Of a stretch of 50,014 bases of DNA, positions 18,257 through 26,899 are shown piece by piece. The translations under genes were made by a program, and so were the position numbers. The stretch lies in the NCBI RefSeq assembly GCF_023701525.1, contig NZ_JAMQAW010000095.1, positions 1 through 50,014 on the forward strand. The letters are read 5' to 3'. The notes under the pieces are model-generated. The model had not been told where the DNA came from. It saw only the letters and a list, made by a program, of their open reading frames with translations, and searched no databases. Origin of the DNA: Streptomyces albipurpureus. Its GTDB lineage: Bacteria > Actinomycetota > Actinomycetes > Streptomycetales > Streptomycetaceae. Positions within the stretch are counted from its first letter, which is position 1; each line of letters opens with the position of its first letter.

Positions 18257-18952
18257 ATGCCCAATCAATCGGATGTCAGTGCTGTTGATGTGAGAGAGCG
18301 GTACGCGGTCCAGATCAGGGCCGATCTGGACCGGAACCGGGCTGAACAGGGCCGGATCCGTGATCAGGTGTCAGTGCTGACCGAGCGCCTGAACCTGCTG
18401 CAGGGGGAAGAGGTCCTGCTCGCGGACCTGAGCGATCGGGTGTCGCCATCGCCTGCTTCCGCGGAAGAGCAGAAGACGTCCGAGGATTCAGGAGCTTCTG
18501 AGGCAACCGGCGCTGACGCGGACACTATTTCCGAGCCGCAGTCCGACACCGCGGTCCCCCGGCCCCGCAAGAGGCGCTCGTCCAAGAGCGGCGCGGTCCG
18601 TGCAGGGACGGAAGCAAAGGTCAGTGCGGACTCCGCGAGCGGCGCGCCCGCGGGTGGCAAGGCGGTGGCAGATGGTCAGGCCGACAAGCCCAACTTGCGA
18701 ACAGCGGTGCTGCATCTGCTGCGTGAGCATCGCGAGCCTCGGACGGTGAAGGAAGTGGGGGAGGAGGTAAGGCGGGTTTACCCGCACCTCACTCCCACCG
18801 GTGGTGTCGTCCGGGACGCACTGGGCGCGCTGGTGGCCAAGGGCGCGGTGGAGCGGGACAAGAGGCAGGGAGCCGTCTGGTACTCAATCGTCGAGCCCGC
18901 TCCCGTCACCGACAACGGTGTCGCCACGGAAACGGCCACAGCCGACGCCTGA
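18257..18952 (+). CDS. Coiled-coil plus winged-helix DNA-binding protein, 231 aa
   Basis: Starts at ATG 18257 with GGAGAG 10 nt upstream. Residues about 15-52 (IRADLDRNRAEQGRIRDQVS...) form a likely coiled coil. A long low-complexity Ala/Ser/Glu linker with a basic patch (PRPRKRRSSKSG) follows. The C-terminal ~65 residues (NLRTAVLHLLREHREPRTVK, EEVRRVYPHL, VVRDALGALVAKGAVERDKR, GAVWYSI) have the layout of a winged helix-turn-helix. It could be a regulator or nucleoid-associated DNA-binding protein. It converges on the DNA ligase gene at 19181, with a terminator between. No direct evidence ties it to end joining. Confidence 0.75.
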   Translation: MPNQSDVSAVDVRERYAVQIRADLDRNRAEQGRIRDQVSVLTERLNLLQGEEVLLADLSDRVSPSPASAEEQKTSEDSGASEATGADADTISEPQSDTAVPRPRKRRSSKSGAVRAGTEAKVSADSASGAPAGGKAVADGQADKPNLRTAVLHLLREHREPRTVKEVGEEVRRVYPHLTPTGGVVRDALGALVAKGAVERDKRQGAVWYSIVEPAPVTDNGVATETATADA

Positions 18953-19073
18953 GCAGGGCACTCGAAGCCGCACCGATCGCCTCAGCCCTGCGGACATTCG
19001 ACGGGGATGTGATGTGCGCCGGGCCCGGTCCGGAGCGGCAGTAGCTGCCCGGGCCGGGATTCGCGAACTACAA

Positions 19074-19100
19074 GCTCCCGACCCGCTGACGGTCGGGAGC
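19074..19100. terminator. Stem-loop between the convergent winged-helix and ligase genes
   Basis: Arms gctcccgacc (19074-19083) and ggtcgggagc (19091-19100) are perfect complements with a 7-nt loop. The position between convergent stop codons (18952 and 19181) fits a bidirectional terminator. Confidence 0.75.
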
Positions 19101-19180
19101 ATTCCCCTGCGCCTGACCCGAACGACGATGCCACACTGACACTCTCGCTCGAACTTTCAGGCAAGCCCGCAGCGTCCTCT

Positions 19181-20158
19181 TCACGGTCCGGACAGATCCT
19201 GCACCGACATGTCGTCACGCAGGCGCAGGTAGCGCACCGGGTGCCGGTACCGCCCGCGATCCACCGCAGTGTCGGCGGCGAACTCCGCCACCAACTCGGG
19301 CACCACAACCTGAAAGTCGAGAGGCTCGCGACTACCCCACGCCGCGGCGAAACGGCGTTCGGACCACGGGTGCTCGGCTCCCGCCGGACGCAACACGGCA
19401 CCCAACTCGACCACCGCAGACGACGACAGCGGCGTCGAGCGGGCGATCAGACGCAGACCACCGCCGGTATCGAAGCGTCCCAGCAAGACCGCATGCGGAG
19501 CGCCCACCTCGCCGGTCACCCCACCAATGACACCCTCCGCACTCATCCGAGCACGCAATTTCAACCACCCCCGCTCACCCGGCAGGTAGCGCTGCATCAC
19601 ATTTTTGATCATCACTCCCTCCACCCCCACCGCACCCCAAGCCGGATCCAACCAACCCCGCGCCACCTCCCGATCAGCGGTCTGCGGGCACAAAGCCCAC
19701 GGCGCGCCGAGCTCCCGAGCAACAAAGAGGTTTTCCAACACGGTTCGACGCTCGTGGAGAGGCCGATCCAGCAGCACGGTGCCGGAGAGCTCCAGCACAT
19801 CGAACATCACCAGGTGCGCCGGCTGGTCCCGAGCCGCCAACTCGGCCGAGGCTCCTCTGCGCCGCGCCCGCTGCTGAAGGGCCGGAAAGTCAAGTCTCTG
19901 CTGGTTGAACACCACCAGCTCGGCGTCGAGAACTACCTCAACGCCCAACCCGGCTGCGGCTCGCGCGATCTCGGGGAAGGCTCCACTCAAGTCCGCCCCA
20001 CGGCGAGACTGGACGAACCCGGCGCCCGGACGGGCGAACACCACAACGCGGTACCCGTCTACTTTCTGCTCGAACACGCTTCGGTCAGCCGCCCTCGCGC
20101 GGGGCAGTTCGTTCACGGAGCGGGCGAGCATCGGATGGACCGGAGGCGACAGACGCAT
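19181..20158 (-). CDS. ATP-dependent DNA ligase (LigC/LigD-ligase-domain type)
   Basis: Seals nicks via an enzyme-adenylate intermediate. From ATG 20158 the 325-residue product has motif I FEQKVDGYR, with Lys32 as the adenylated residue. It also has the motif III region VVLDAELVVF, VMFDVLELSG, the motif IV region GVEGVMIKNV, and motif V WLKLRAR, followed by an OB-fold (GVIGGVTGEVGAPHAVLLGR). No polymerase or nuclease domain is attached, so it is a stand-alone ligase rather than full LigD. The frame stays open to 20230, but the extension lacks ligase similarity. Ku is encoded 17 kb away at 1342-2244. Streptomyces genomes carry several such ligases, and partnership with this Ku is an inference. 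Confidence 0.9.
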   Translation of the reverse strand: MRLSPPVHPMLARSVNELPRARAADRSVFEQKVDGYRVVVFARPGAGFVQSRRGADLSGAFPEIARAAAGLGVEVVLDAELVVFNQQRLDFPALQQRARRRGASAELAARDQPAHLVMFDVLELSGTVLLDRPLHERRTVLENLFVARELGAPWALCPQTADREVARGWLDPAWGAVGVEGVMIKNVMQRYLPGERGWLKLRARMSAEGVIGGVTGEVGAPHAVLLGRFDTGGGLRLIARSTPLSSSAVVELGAVLRPAGAEHPWSERRFAAAWGSREPLDFQVVVPELVAEFAADTAVDRGRYRHPVRYLRLRDDMSVQDLSGP

Positions 20159-20356
20159 CCCCCACCCATACCGCGATCCGCACCGATCCCGCAGCACAGA
20201 AACACAAGTGCTCGGCTCCGAGGACTTCATCAGCTTCGCAGACCCGGATATCGAGACCAGGGCTCTGTCGGTGGCAGTGGGACAACGCTGTTCGCCTGGT
20301 ACTGGGCTCCGAGCCCGGGGCTGACGGTGCGACGGCCGTGGTGTGGTGTGGTGTGC

Positions 20357-21007
20357 TCAGTCTGTGAGGAAGGCGCCTGTGCGGCAGGCGCGGCAGACGA
20401 AGACGTAGCCGAGTTGGCCGCCGAGGTTCATCGCGGTCTGTGTGGAGATCCCTTCCTCCAGATGTGCCGCGAACTCCGTCGCGCCGGTGCAGGAGGGACA
20501 TGAGGGGAGTCGGTCGTCTTCGAGGTAGGAAGGGCTGCCTCCGAGTGACCCGAGCACTTCGCGTTGCTTCCCGAATCGTTCTTCGGGTTCCCGCTTCCAT
20601 CCCGAGCGGGCAAGGTCGTACGGGTCAGGCGCGAGTTCGTCGTGGTCATCCTCCTCGGGGTCGAGCGTCACGACGTGGGTGCGGATGGCCGAGGTGGCAG
20701 GCAGGAGCGTCACTCCCATCTCCGGCACGACCACCGGCCGGAGCCCCTCCCGGGGAAACAGGTAGACCCGATTCGCGCCAGAAGCCGCATCCCAGAACTC
20801 ACATGCGCCGGGGTCGTTCTGGCACACGAACACCGACAGGACGCCGTACTCGACGTGGAGATGGGCGAAGAACTGTAGTGGCCTCCCGCAGCAGGAGCCG
20901 CACATGGGCCAGGTGAATCCCGCAGGAGCCAGCGGCACGCCCCCGGTACGCGGAACGTCGGAGTCAGCCGGTGCGGTGCCGTCGTAGATCATCAGAGTTG
21001 TCTGCAT
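20357..21007 (-). CDS. DUF1963/PDCD2-like zinc-ribbon protein, 216 aa
   Basis: The N-terminal part has MCGSCCGRPLQFFAHLHVEY followed by FVCQNDPGACEFWD, and the C-terminus repeats the pattern with LPSCPSCTGATEFAAHLEEG and FVCRACRTG. These paired Cys motifs suggest two zinc-binding lobes, with the GRPLQF strand as in DUF1963 (YwqG-like) proteins and PDCD2-like zinc-ribbon proteins. The function of these proteins in bacteria is not established. It is cytoplasmic. The ribosome-binding site before ATG 21007 is weak. It sits alone, 200 bp from the ligase gene. Confidence 0.75.
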   Translation of the reverse strand: MQTTLMIYDGTAPADSDVPRTGGVPLAPAGFTWPMCGSCCGRPLQFFAHLHVEYGVLSVFVCQNDPGACEFWDAASGANRVYLFPREGLRPVVVPEMGVTLLPATSAIRTHVVTLDPEEDDHDELAPDPYDLARSGWKREPEERFGKQREVLGSLGGSPSYLEDDRLPSCPSCTGATEFAAHLEEGISTQTAMNLGGQLGYVFVCRACRTGAFLTD

Positions 21008-21698
21008 GGCGAGAGGCTACGTGCGACCAGGGACATGGAAGCGCTTCGATACCGTCCACTCCAGCGGTGCCATACCCCGGCCTGTGGTGGGTCTGCGGCC
21101 TGCGCTGCCCACAGGGCTCCAGACGGTCCCGGCCGGAAGCGTCGCCGAATGCACCTTCGGCCGCTGAGTCGTCCTCCTAGGGGCGGCGACCGCGGAGACG
21201 GCCCATCCTGCAAAGACTTCGACCACGACTCCGCCCCTTGGCAGCGCGGACCTCGCGCGCCGCCCTCTGGGGCTGTCTCCCAACTCCAGGCGCAGACAGC
21301 GGTCGAGTTGAGGGCGGACCAGTCGAACAGCATCGTGACTCGCGGACTCCAACCTGACCCGGCGCGGACTCCCCAGCCACCAACGACAGAACTCCGCCCC
21401 CAAGTAGCGCGGACGATCCCCCTTTCGCATCGCACCGGTAGCAACGAACCACCCCCGCTGCGCGGGGTCCAGGGTTGGACGGGCCTTCGGACCCGGCCTG
21501 TTGCCCATATTGCGGAAGTCGTATCCCCCGGGCCGGCCCAGCCCCCCGCTCATGCGGGCGCCGCAGCTCCCACCCCGCGGCCCGCGACGCCGATGGTGCC
21601 GGCGACCGGCGCAGCAGCGCTTGGCGACGCCGGGACAGCTTTGTACGCCGCTCCGTGGGGCTTTCCTCACACGCCAGCACGTCTTCCAGTGAACGTGG
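21008..21698. other. Intergenic region, no supported gene
   Basis: About 690 bp. Open frames on both strands have mixed codon bias and no recognisable domain. It presumably includes the promoter of the gene ending at 20357. Confidence 0.45.
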
Positions 21699-22232
21699 TC
21701 ATTTCCCCGCGAGTCCCATGTTCACGCCGTCCCGGAAATCCACGGGGGACTGGGCGATCACGGCGCCGTGCTTGCGACATGCCTCTTGGACGGAAGCGCT
21801 GGAGGGGAGTGTCCCGCAGGATAGTTTCGGATACTGCTCAGCAGCGTTGCGCGCGGACATGGCCACCCTGCGCATCGTTGTAAAAGGGACGCTCTTCCCC
21901 TGGATCTCGGCCAGGGCGTTCTGTGCGAGCTTTCCGACTGCATCAGCCATGGCGGCGCACGATGGGGTGAAGAGTTCCGCAGCAGCTGAGCTGCACGGGG
22001 AGTTCGTCCCTTCGCCGTAGGTGCGGGCCAGGCTTTCGATCTGAGGTGAGAGTGTGTGCTGGACCTGTTCGGCTGCCAGTTGACGGGTATTCGGAGGCGA
22101 GGGGGCGTCGGCACTGCTGGAGGCGGTGCTCCGCTGCTGCGAATGCTCCGTCTGCTTCGGGGGTGAGGAGTCGCATCCTGCCAGACAGAGGGACAGGGCA
22201 AGGGTCAGGGCAGCCTTGACCTGGCGGCTCAC
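21699..22232 (-). CDS. Lipoprotein, 177 aa, function unknown
   Basis: A GTG start at 22232 with GAGGAAACCTC upstream leads into a lipoprotein signal peptide with lipobox LAGC (Cys20). A Ser/Pro-rich linker (SSPPKQTEHSQQRSTASSSA) follows, then a helical domain (QVQHTLSPQIESLARTYGEG, AAMADAVGKLAQNALAEIQG) with four further cysteines that could form two disulfides on the cell surface. I do not recognise a family. It is monocistronic in appearance. Confidence 0.75.
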   Translation of the reverse strand: MSRQVKAALTLALSLCLAGCDSSPPKQTEHSQQRSTASSSADAPSPPNTRQLAAEQVQHTLSPQIESLARTYGEGTNSPCSSAAAELFTPSCAAMADAVGKLAQNALAEIQGKSVPFTTMRRVAMSARNAAEQYPKLSCGTLPSSASVQEACRKHGAVIAQSPVDFRDGVNMGLAGK

Positions 22233-22883
22233 GAGGTTTCCTCAAGAGCCTTGGAAACAATCGTCGGAGCGGCTTCTCCGCGGCGCCTATCCGGGACGAA
22301 CGCCTCTTCCTTTTCGCTGACCTTCTGGTTCTGAACGCGAGTTTCCGCGGTGTGCCACACGGAGATCAAACCTCTCTTCTTCTGCAGGGTGTATCAGTGC
22401 CAGCTGTGACGATGTCCATCCGCTCCGGTCCAGGGACGGGCGCGTTCTAATACCTCAGTCGGAGAGGTGTACTCCTACCCATTCCCCTTCGTGTGCGAGG
22501 GGCAGCAAAATGTGGCATGCAGTACACCCAGTGCACCGGTTCGGCAATCCTCGAATGGTCTCGATGCTGCAAACTGGTTCAGACCAGAAAACAGGACCGC
22601 GGGACTGTTCGCACTGCAAAATGAAAAGCTGGCCAAAATCGACCTCACAAGGTCGTTTACGGGCACGTCCATAGTCATGGATGCCGATGTGACCTGAGGG
22701 GCATGTTTATCCGGCGAGAGAGAACAGCCGCTTGTCGCGGCACAGTGCGGCGGCGAGACCGAGGAACGCCAGGTAGTTGCGAGGATCGCGTCCCTCGGGA
22801 TCTGCGACGACGGACAGCCACTACGTGGTGAACAGTCGCTCCTGATGTGGATGGGTGTTGTTCCGACGGCGAGCGGCGGGTCA
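22233..22883. other. Intergenic region with a possible gene fragment
   Basis: There is no complete gene. On the minus strand a short coding-like piece at about 22714-22800 ends with DPRNYLAFLGLAAALCRDKR before a TAA. Its style recalls the C-terminus of a DDE transposase, but I cannot assign it. Together with the adjacent AsnC remnant it marks a decayed patch. Confidence 0.35.
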
Positions 22884-23015
22884 TCACACGAAGTCGCGTA
22901 GCTCCGCGCTCGAAGTGCACGCCACATGGATGAGGAAATCGTCCGGGCCACCCACGAAGAACACGCTGAGTACCCGCGGGAATCGAACGACACGGCCCGC
23001 ATAAGCCTTCACTTG
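22884..23015 (-). pseudogene. Lrp/AsnC-family regulator, C-terminal remnant
   Basis: The piece VKAYAGRVVRFPRVLSVFFV followed by GGPDDFLIHVACTSSAELRD matches the ligand-sensing (RAM) domain of Lrp/AsnC regulators, which typically read LPEVLSVYFVGGPDDFLVHV. The N-terminal helix-turn-helix is absent, and the frame stops at 22884 right after RDFV, before the usual end of the domain. Upstream sequence in the same frame is not Lrp-like. It is a fragment left by recombination. Confidence 0.7.
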
Positions 23016-23229
23016 ATCCCGGGCTGATGCTCGTCCCTGCCACGCAGCCCGCCGTAGACCCAGGTCTTCTGGGGCATCGTGTTGCCTAGTCCAACCCCGT
23101 GCCGAGAGCCAACGGGGCAGGCGGGCATCGACTGGATCGGGGGCCGCGAGACGCCTTCCCACGCCCGCCCCAGGCTGTCGCCGAGGGCGCGGCAGAATGC
23201 GTCGAGCTCGGTGGTCCAGAAGAACACAG

Positions 23230-23439
23230 CTAGCGACGGATGTTCACCGTGACACGAATTCCGCCAGCGGTGCAGACAGCTGCGCCGATGGCGCCCACCG
23301 CAGTGGCTGCGCGGTCGTGGCCGGTCCAGGCGAGAGCGACCACTGCGGTGATGGCGAGGACGCCCGCCGCCACGGTGAGGGCGCCCAGCGTTCGGGACAT
23401 ATGCCTGGCCGGCGTTGGGGTACCGTCGGTCGTTGTCAT
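23230..23439 (-). CDS. Small membrane protein, 69 aa
   Basis: ATG 23439 begins MTTTDGTPTPARHMSRTLGA, followed by two hydrophobic stretches (LTVAAGVLAITAVVALAWTG and AATAVGAIGAAVCTAGGIRV) separated by a short HDR loop: a two-helix hairpin. The family is unknown, and the ribosome-binding site is weak. No neighbour suggests a role. Confidence 0.45.
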   Translation of the reverse strand: MTTTDGTPTPARHMSRTLGALTVAAGVLAITAVVALAWTGHDRAATAVGAIGAAVCTAGGIRVTVNIRR

Positions 23440-23710
23440 GGGTTGTCTCGTCTGTCCTCAGATAGGGCGGATTCCAGTGACGGAAAGGGAGGGGAGACCT
23501 CAGCGGGGCCAGCCGTCCAAAGCCACGGCCGCGCAACGGTCTCCCCTCTTACCTGTTTACGTCTCGAGGGGTGGGTTTCGATTCGTAGGACTCTCGGCAC
23601 TCCACCTGGGAGGTCTGGGGGACCAGGCACCGCGCGGGTGGAGGCCAGGCCGTTTCCGTGGGCGGGAGCGTTGGCTTGTGGCCTTGCTCCCATCCCGCGG
23701 CTAGCCGGAG

Positions 23711-24415
23711 TCAGTGGTGAATGAGTTCTCGGGCTAGGTGGTCGGACTCCATGAACTGGCGTTGCTGGCTATTGCCGGGGACGGTGCGGGCGACGTGTTC
23801 GGCGATGTCGGCCTGTTTCCCGAGCGGTTGGGGCAGGTGGTGTTTGGTGAATCCCAGCATCCGGGCGAAGGCACGCCAGAGCCGAGCGTCGGTCTCGCAG
23901 CCGACGGCAGCGTGGTGGGCTGCCAGGAGGTGGGCTGCGAGGGGGTCTCCCGCTCCTGCGGCGAATCGCCACCAGTAGAGGGCGCTTTCTCGGCGGTTGG
24001 TGAGGTAGAGCAGGCAGGCGAAGGTTCTCGCTCCGGCCTGGTCGTAGTCGTCGGCGAAGTCTTTGAGGGTGCCGATGTCCTCGGAGCGCAGCACAGCATC
24101 ACAAAGATGCTGGATGCGTCTGAGCACGGCGACCTGACTGCTTTGGTCCGTGACGGTGACCACAGCGGGGCGGCGGCGGAGCTTGCGCAGGCTCAGTGGC
24201 CAGGCGGTCTTTGGAGGTGGTGGGGTGCCTTGGTCCGGCGGGGGTGGTGCTGGCGGGGCGGCGGGTGCTGTGTGGTCGTCAGCTGTCGGGTGGTTCGCGT
24301 GGGCGGTTTCGCGGGCGATCCGTGCCGCGAGGCGGCGCATGAAGTCGTCTGTGTCGTGATCGTCGAACTGTTCGTGGAGGAGCTGCGCTTGGGCGCGCAG
24401 GATGTGTTCCGGCAT
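23711..24415 (-). CDS. Helical repeat protein coupled to the sigma factor, 234 aa
   Basis: Its ATG overlaps the sigma-factor stop codon (TGATG at 24415), so it is translated from the same mRNA. It has an acidic N-terminal helical part (MPEHILRAQAQLLHEQFDDH), a proline-rich linker (PPAPPPPDQGTPPPP), and a helical C-terminal half (ARTFACLLYLTNRRESALYW, GDPLAAHLLAAHHAAVG) that looks like TPR/Sel1-type repeats. There is no membrane segment, so it is not a classical membrane anti-sigma factor. It could be a cytoplasmic modulator or target of the sigma factor; that is inferred only from the operon. Confidence 0.75.
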   Translation of the reverse strand: MPEHILRAQAQLLHEQFDDHDTDDFMRRLAARIARETAHANHPTADDHTAPAAPPAPPPPDQGTPPPPKTAWPLSLRKLRRRPAVVTVTDQSSQVAVLRRIQHLCDAVLRSEDIGTLKDFADDYDQAGARTFACLLYLTNRRESALYWWRFAAGAGDPLAAHLLAAHHAAVGCETDARLWRAFARMLGFTKHHLPQPLGKQADIAEHVARTVPGNSQQRQFMESDHLARELIHH

Positions 24416-24984
24416 CAGGAATTCCCTTTCCCCGCAGGGGGGAGGTCCATGAGGGCTTGTAGCTTTTTCACGGCGAGGTGGACGTTCGTCTTGGCGGCTC
24501 CTTTGGTGATACCGAGGCGAGCGGCTACTTCCTCGAAGGAGAGGTCGGCGAGGTAGCGAAGTCTGACGCAGTTCGCCTGGACCGGGGCGCGCTGTTCCAG
24601 GCGGGCGAGGGCCCGGTCGAGGCTGTCGTGGCCTCGCAGGATGAGGAGATCGTCCACGGTCGGTCGGTCGGTGTGGGCGATTTCGTCGTAGGGCAGTTCG
24701 CGGGAGGCGCGGCGGATGCGTTGACGGTAGAAGTCGATGGCCCTGGCGTTGACGATGGAGAAGGCACAGGCAATGGGGTTCGCGTGGGCGAGGATGTCGG
24801 GCCATTTCTCGTACATCACCACGGCCGCTTCCATGAGGGCTTCGTCGGCATCATGGAGGTTCCGCAGCCGTGAGCCGGCCACGCGCAGGAATTCTTTCTT
24901 ATGGAGTGCGAAGAAGGCCTCGAAGTCAACGGGGAGTTCCGCGGGTTCCATGACGCTGTGTTCCTGTTCGGTCGAGTCGGTCAC
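24415..24984 (-). CDS. ECF-like RNA polymerase sigma factor, 189 aa
   Basis: The GTG start at 24984 has AGGAG 8 nt upstream and overlaps the stop of the small gene before it (GTGA). Region 2 (about residues 25-95) includes ALHKKEFLRVAGSRLRNLHD and AFSIVNARAIDFYRQRIRR. Region 4 (about 121-178) has SLDRALARLEQRAPVQANCV and the helix-turn-helix YLADLSFEEVAARLGITKGA. Size and the lack of regions 1 and 3 fit group IV sigma factors. The pairing with a helical repeat protein and no membrane anti-sigma factor is unusual. Its regulon cannot be told from here; the palindrome at 25415-25430 upstream of the operon may be a control site. Confidence 0.88.
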   Translation of the reverse strand: MTDSTEQEHSVMEPAELPVDFEAFFALHKKEFLRVAGSRLRNLHDADEALMEAAVVMYEKWPDILAHANPIACAFSIVNARAIDFYRQRIRRASRELPYDEIAHTDRPTVDDLLILRGHDSLDRALARLEQRAPVQANCVRLRYLADLSFEEVAARLGITKGAAKTNVHLAVKKLQALMDLPPAGKGNS

Positions 24985-25217
24985 GGTGCCTTCTCCTGCG
25001 GAGGGGGGTAGGTGACCGCTGCCATGGGGCAACGCCCGGTAGGGCGCTCGGCCGGTACGGCGATGCGGAATGTGGTGACACGCAGTACGGAGTGGTACTC
25101 CACGCGAGTCTGCGAGGCTACGCGGACCGTGCGCCGTGCGGTGACGGCGAGGCTCGCTGCGGTCATCCGGTAGACGCTGGCCAATACCAGCGCGTACCAG
25201 GCCCATTGAGGCCCCAC
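24981..25217 (-). CDS. Small protein heading the sigma-factor operon, 78 aa
   Basis: The GTG at 25217 follows a strong AGGAGG. The N-terminus has one hydrophobic helix (WAWYALVLASVYRMTAASLA), then a basic, beta-rich tail (RTVRVASQTRVEYHSVLRVT), suggesting a single-pass membrane protein with a cytoplasmic or surface tail. Its stop overlaps the sigma-factor start, so expression is coupled. No family is recognised. It may sense or restrain the sigma factor, which is inference from position. Confidence 0.65.
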   Translation of the reverse strand: MGPQWAWYALVLASVYRMTAASLAVTARRTVRVASQTRVEYHSVLRVTTFRIAVPAERPTGRCPMAAVTYPPPQEKAP

Positions 25218-26414
25218 TGACTCCTCCTTTGCTTCAAATGGCCCCCGGCGTCGCGTCGTTGCGGGCCGAGTGAGAACCGTTCGCTCTCACCCCACTCATC
25301 GATACGAACCCCATCCAGAGTTAACTCTGCGACACAAGTTCTCGACGGAACGCAATCATCCGCATGAGACACGGCGCGTGACCTGCGACCACTGATTGCG
25401 ATGTGATCAGCATCACGTTTCAAGAAACGTTCATCTTCATGCCGAAACATCACCCCACATATAGACCGTTGAAAAACGACACCAACAAGTACCCATCGGC
25501 CACAACAGATCCAGATGCACAAGCCCTCGGATACCCGAAGCGTCGCCTGCATGGTGCGAACGTCCCGCGGCCTTAGCGGTCTTGTGGAGCAGCGACATTG
25601 GACTCCCACTCAGGCGCCAGGCAGCAACATCACCGTCAAAGGAGCGGGGCAGCGAGCGGAGCGCAGGGGTATGTGTGGCCAGTGGTGTGAACCCCGCCGC
25701 CTCGCCCGACTTGGGGAGCTGCGGAGAATCCTCGATGCGTCCCAGGCCGCCTGCTGGACGAAGATCGTCGCTGCCGTGCTCCCCCGGCACCTCGGTGGCC
25801 CTCGCCGACGGTGAGCCCCTCCACGCAGGGGCACCTCACAGGTCTGCCACCCCGGACATCCTCCACGACCTGAGTGGTGGCGGCGTCTGGCGTCGGTCTG
25901 AACCCTGGGTGAGGAGTACATGCAGCAACGGTCAGGTCGGCCGCGCGCTGCGGGGGATGGCCTGACCTTTTCGATTGAGTGGTCTCTGGTTCCCTTCAAG
26001 CGGGGCGGTGAGTGTCATCGGGAAGCTGTCGTCGCGGGCTTGGCTGAAGACCGGTGCAGGCCAGACGCTGGTTAGCGCTCTTGATGGCGGCCGATCTTGG
26101 GTTCCAAGCGCCAATCGAGAGAAGGCTCAGGCGAGCACGAAGTCCGCTGTTGGCCATCGGCAGAACTGAGGCGTCACTGTGTATAAGGGTGTGGGTGGTT
26201 GGGGACCGCCGCGCGTGCCCTTGCTGGACTCGCTCCCAGCGAATGGGGGTGCTCGAAGTGAAGAGTGGATTCCCTTGATGCGCTGGCGTGGCGCGGGCCC
26301 TCTTCTGAGGGATCGACGCAATTCGCCGGGGGCTTCATTCTGTAGAACGGCAAATCCAATCCTGCAGGATGGAAAGTGGTGAGTCCGCAGATCACTCCGT
26401 GCCGGCGGTAACGC
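25218..26414. other. 1.2-kb region without a supported gene
   Basis: The first 300 bp, upstream of the sigma-factor operon, are noticeably more AT-rich and contain the palindrome at 25415-25430; this is probably the promoter and control region. The rest has open frames on both strands but none with a consistent start, ribosome-binding site and family signature. Confidence 0.5.
25415..25430. promoter_or_regulatory. 16-bp palindrome upstream of the sigma-factor operon
   Basis: acgtttc-aa-gaaacgt is a perfect inverted repeat with 7-bp arms, in AT-rich DNA about 200 bp upstream of the GTG at 25217. The size fits a dimeric repressor site. Arms this long are uncommon by chance, but the regulator is unknown. 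Confidence 0.4.
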
Positions 26415-26745
26415 TCAGCCCGGCAGCACGATCACTACCACGACAGCCGTTTCTGCGATGACCTGTGCCGCGAACGCCGTCCGCCGGACCATGCCTCCGT
26501 GCTGGAGCCGCTCGGGCAGGAGGAGAACGACGAGGAGGGCGATTCCGGCAGAGGATGTCGGGAAGCGGGGTAGGGCACTGTTCACCGTAGGTGAGGCACC
26601 GGGAGGCGCTCTCACTCGCCAACGACAGGAACCAGGCGACACTGGCGGCCGGGGCGAGTAGCACGGCGCAGGCGAAGGACCACAAGCGGATCCGGTCGGC
26701 CGTCCACCCGCCGCCAGCTCTGGACACTTTGCTGCGGGTGTTCAC
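26415..26745 (-). pseudogene. Small two-helix membrane protein, apparently frameshifted
   Basis: From GTG 26745 (VNTRSKVSRAGGGWTADRIR) a first membrane helix is read (LWSFACAVLLAPAASVAWFL) up to about 26590. The frame then changes, and a second helix and tail follow in the next frame (SAGIALLVVLLLPERLQHGG, RRTAFAAQVIAETAVVVVIV) to the stop at 26415. Both pieces have coding character and complementary topology, so one disrupted gene is more likely than two. The C-rich tract near 26572 is a plausible indel site. Confidence 0.45.
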
Positions 26746-26899
26746 GAGCAGGTCTGACCAGCACCGAAAGACACCAATGCAGGTCCTTTCCCATGTGGCA
26801 AGTGATCGTTCCCCAGAGGGTGAAGTCGTCCATGGCCACCGATGCGGTCTCGGTCGGCCCAGGATGCCTCCACGCATGAGGGACTGTTCCTTGGGCGCA

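Noticed and set aside
22714..22800. A defined insertion sequence remnant
   Set aside because: The short ORF end is suggestive of a transposase C-terminus, but I see no terminal repeats or further homology, so it is noted only within the gap description.
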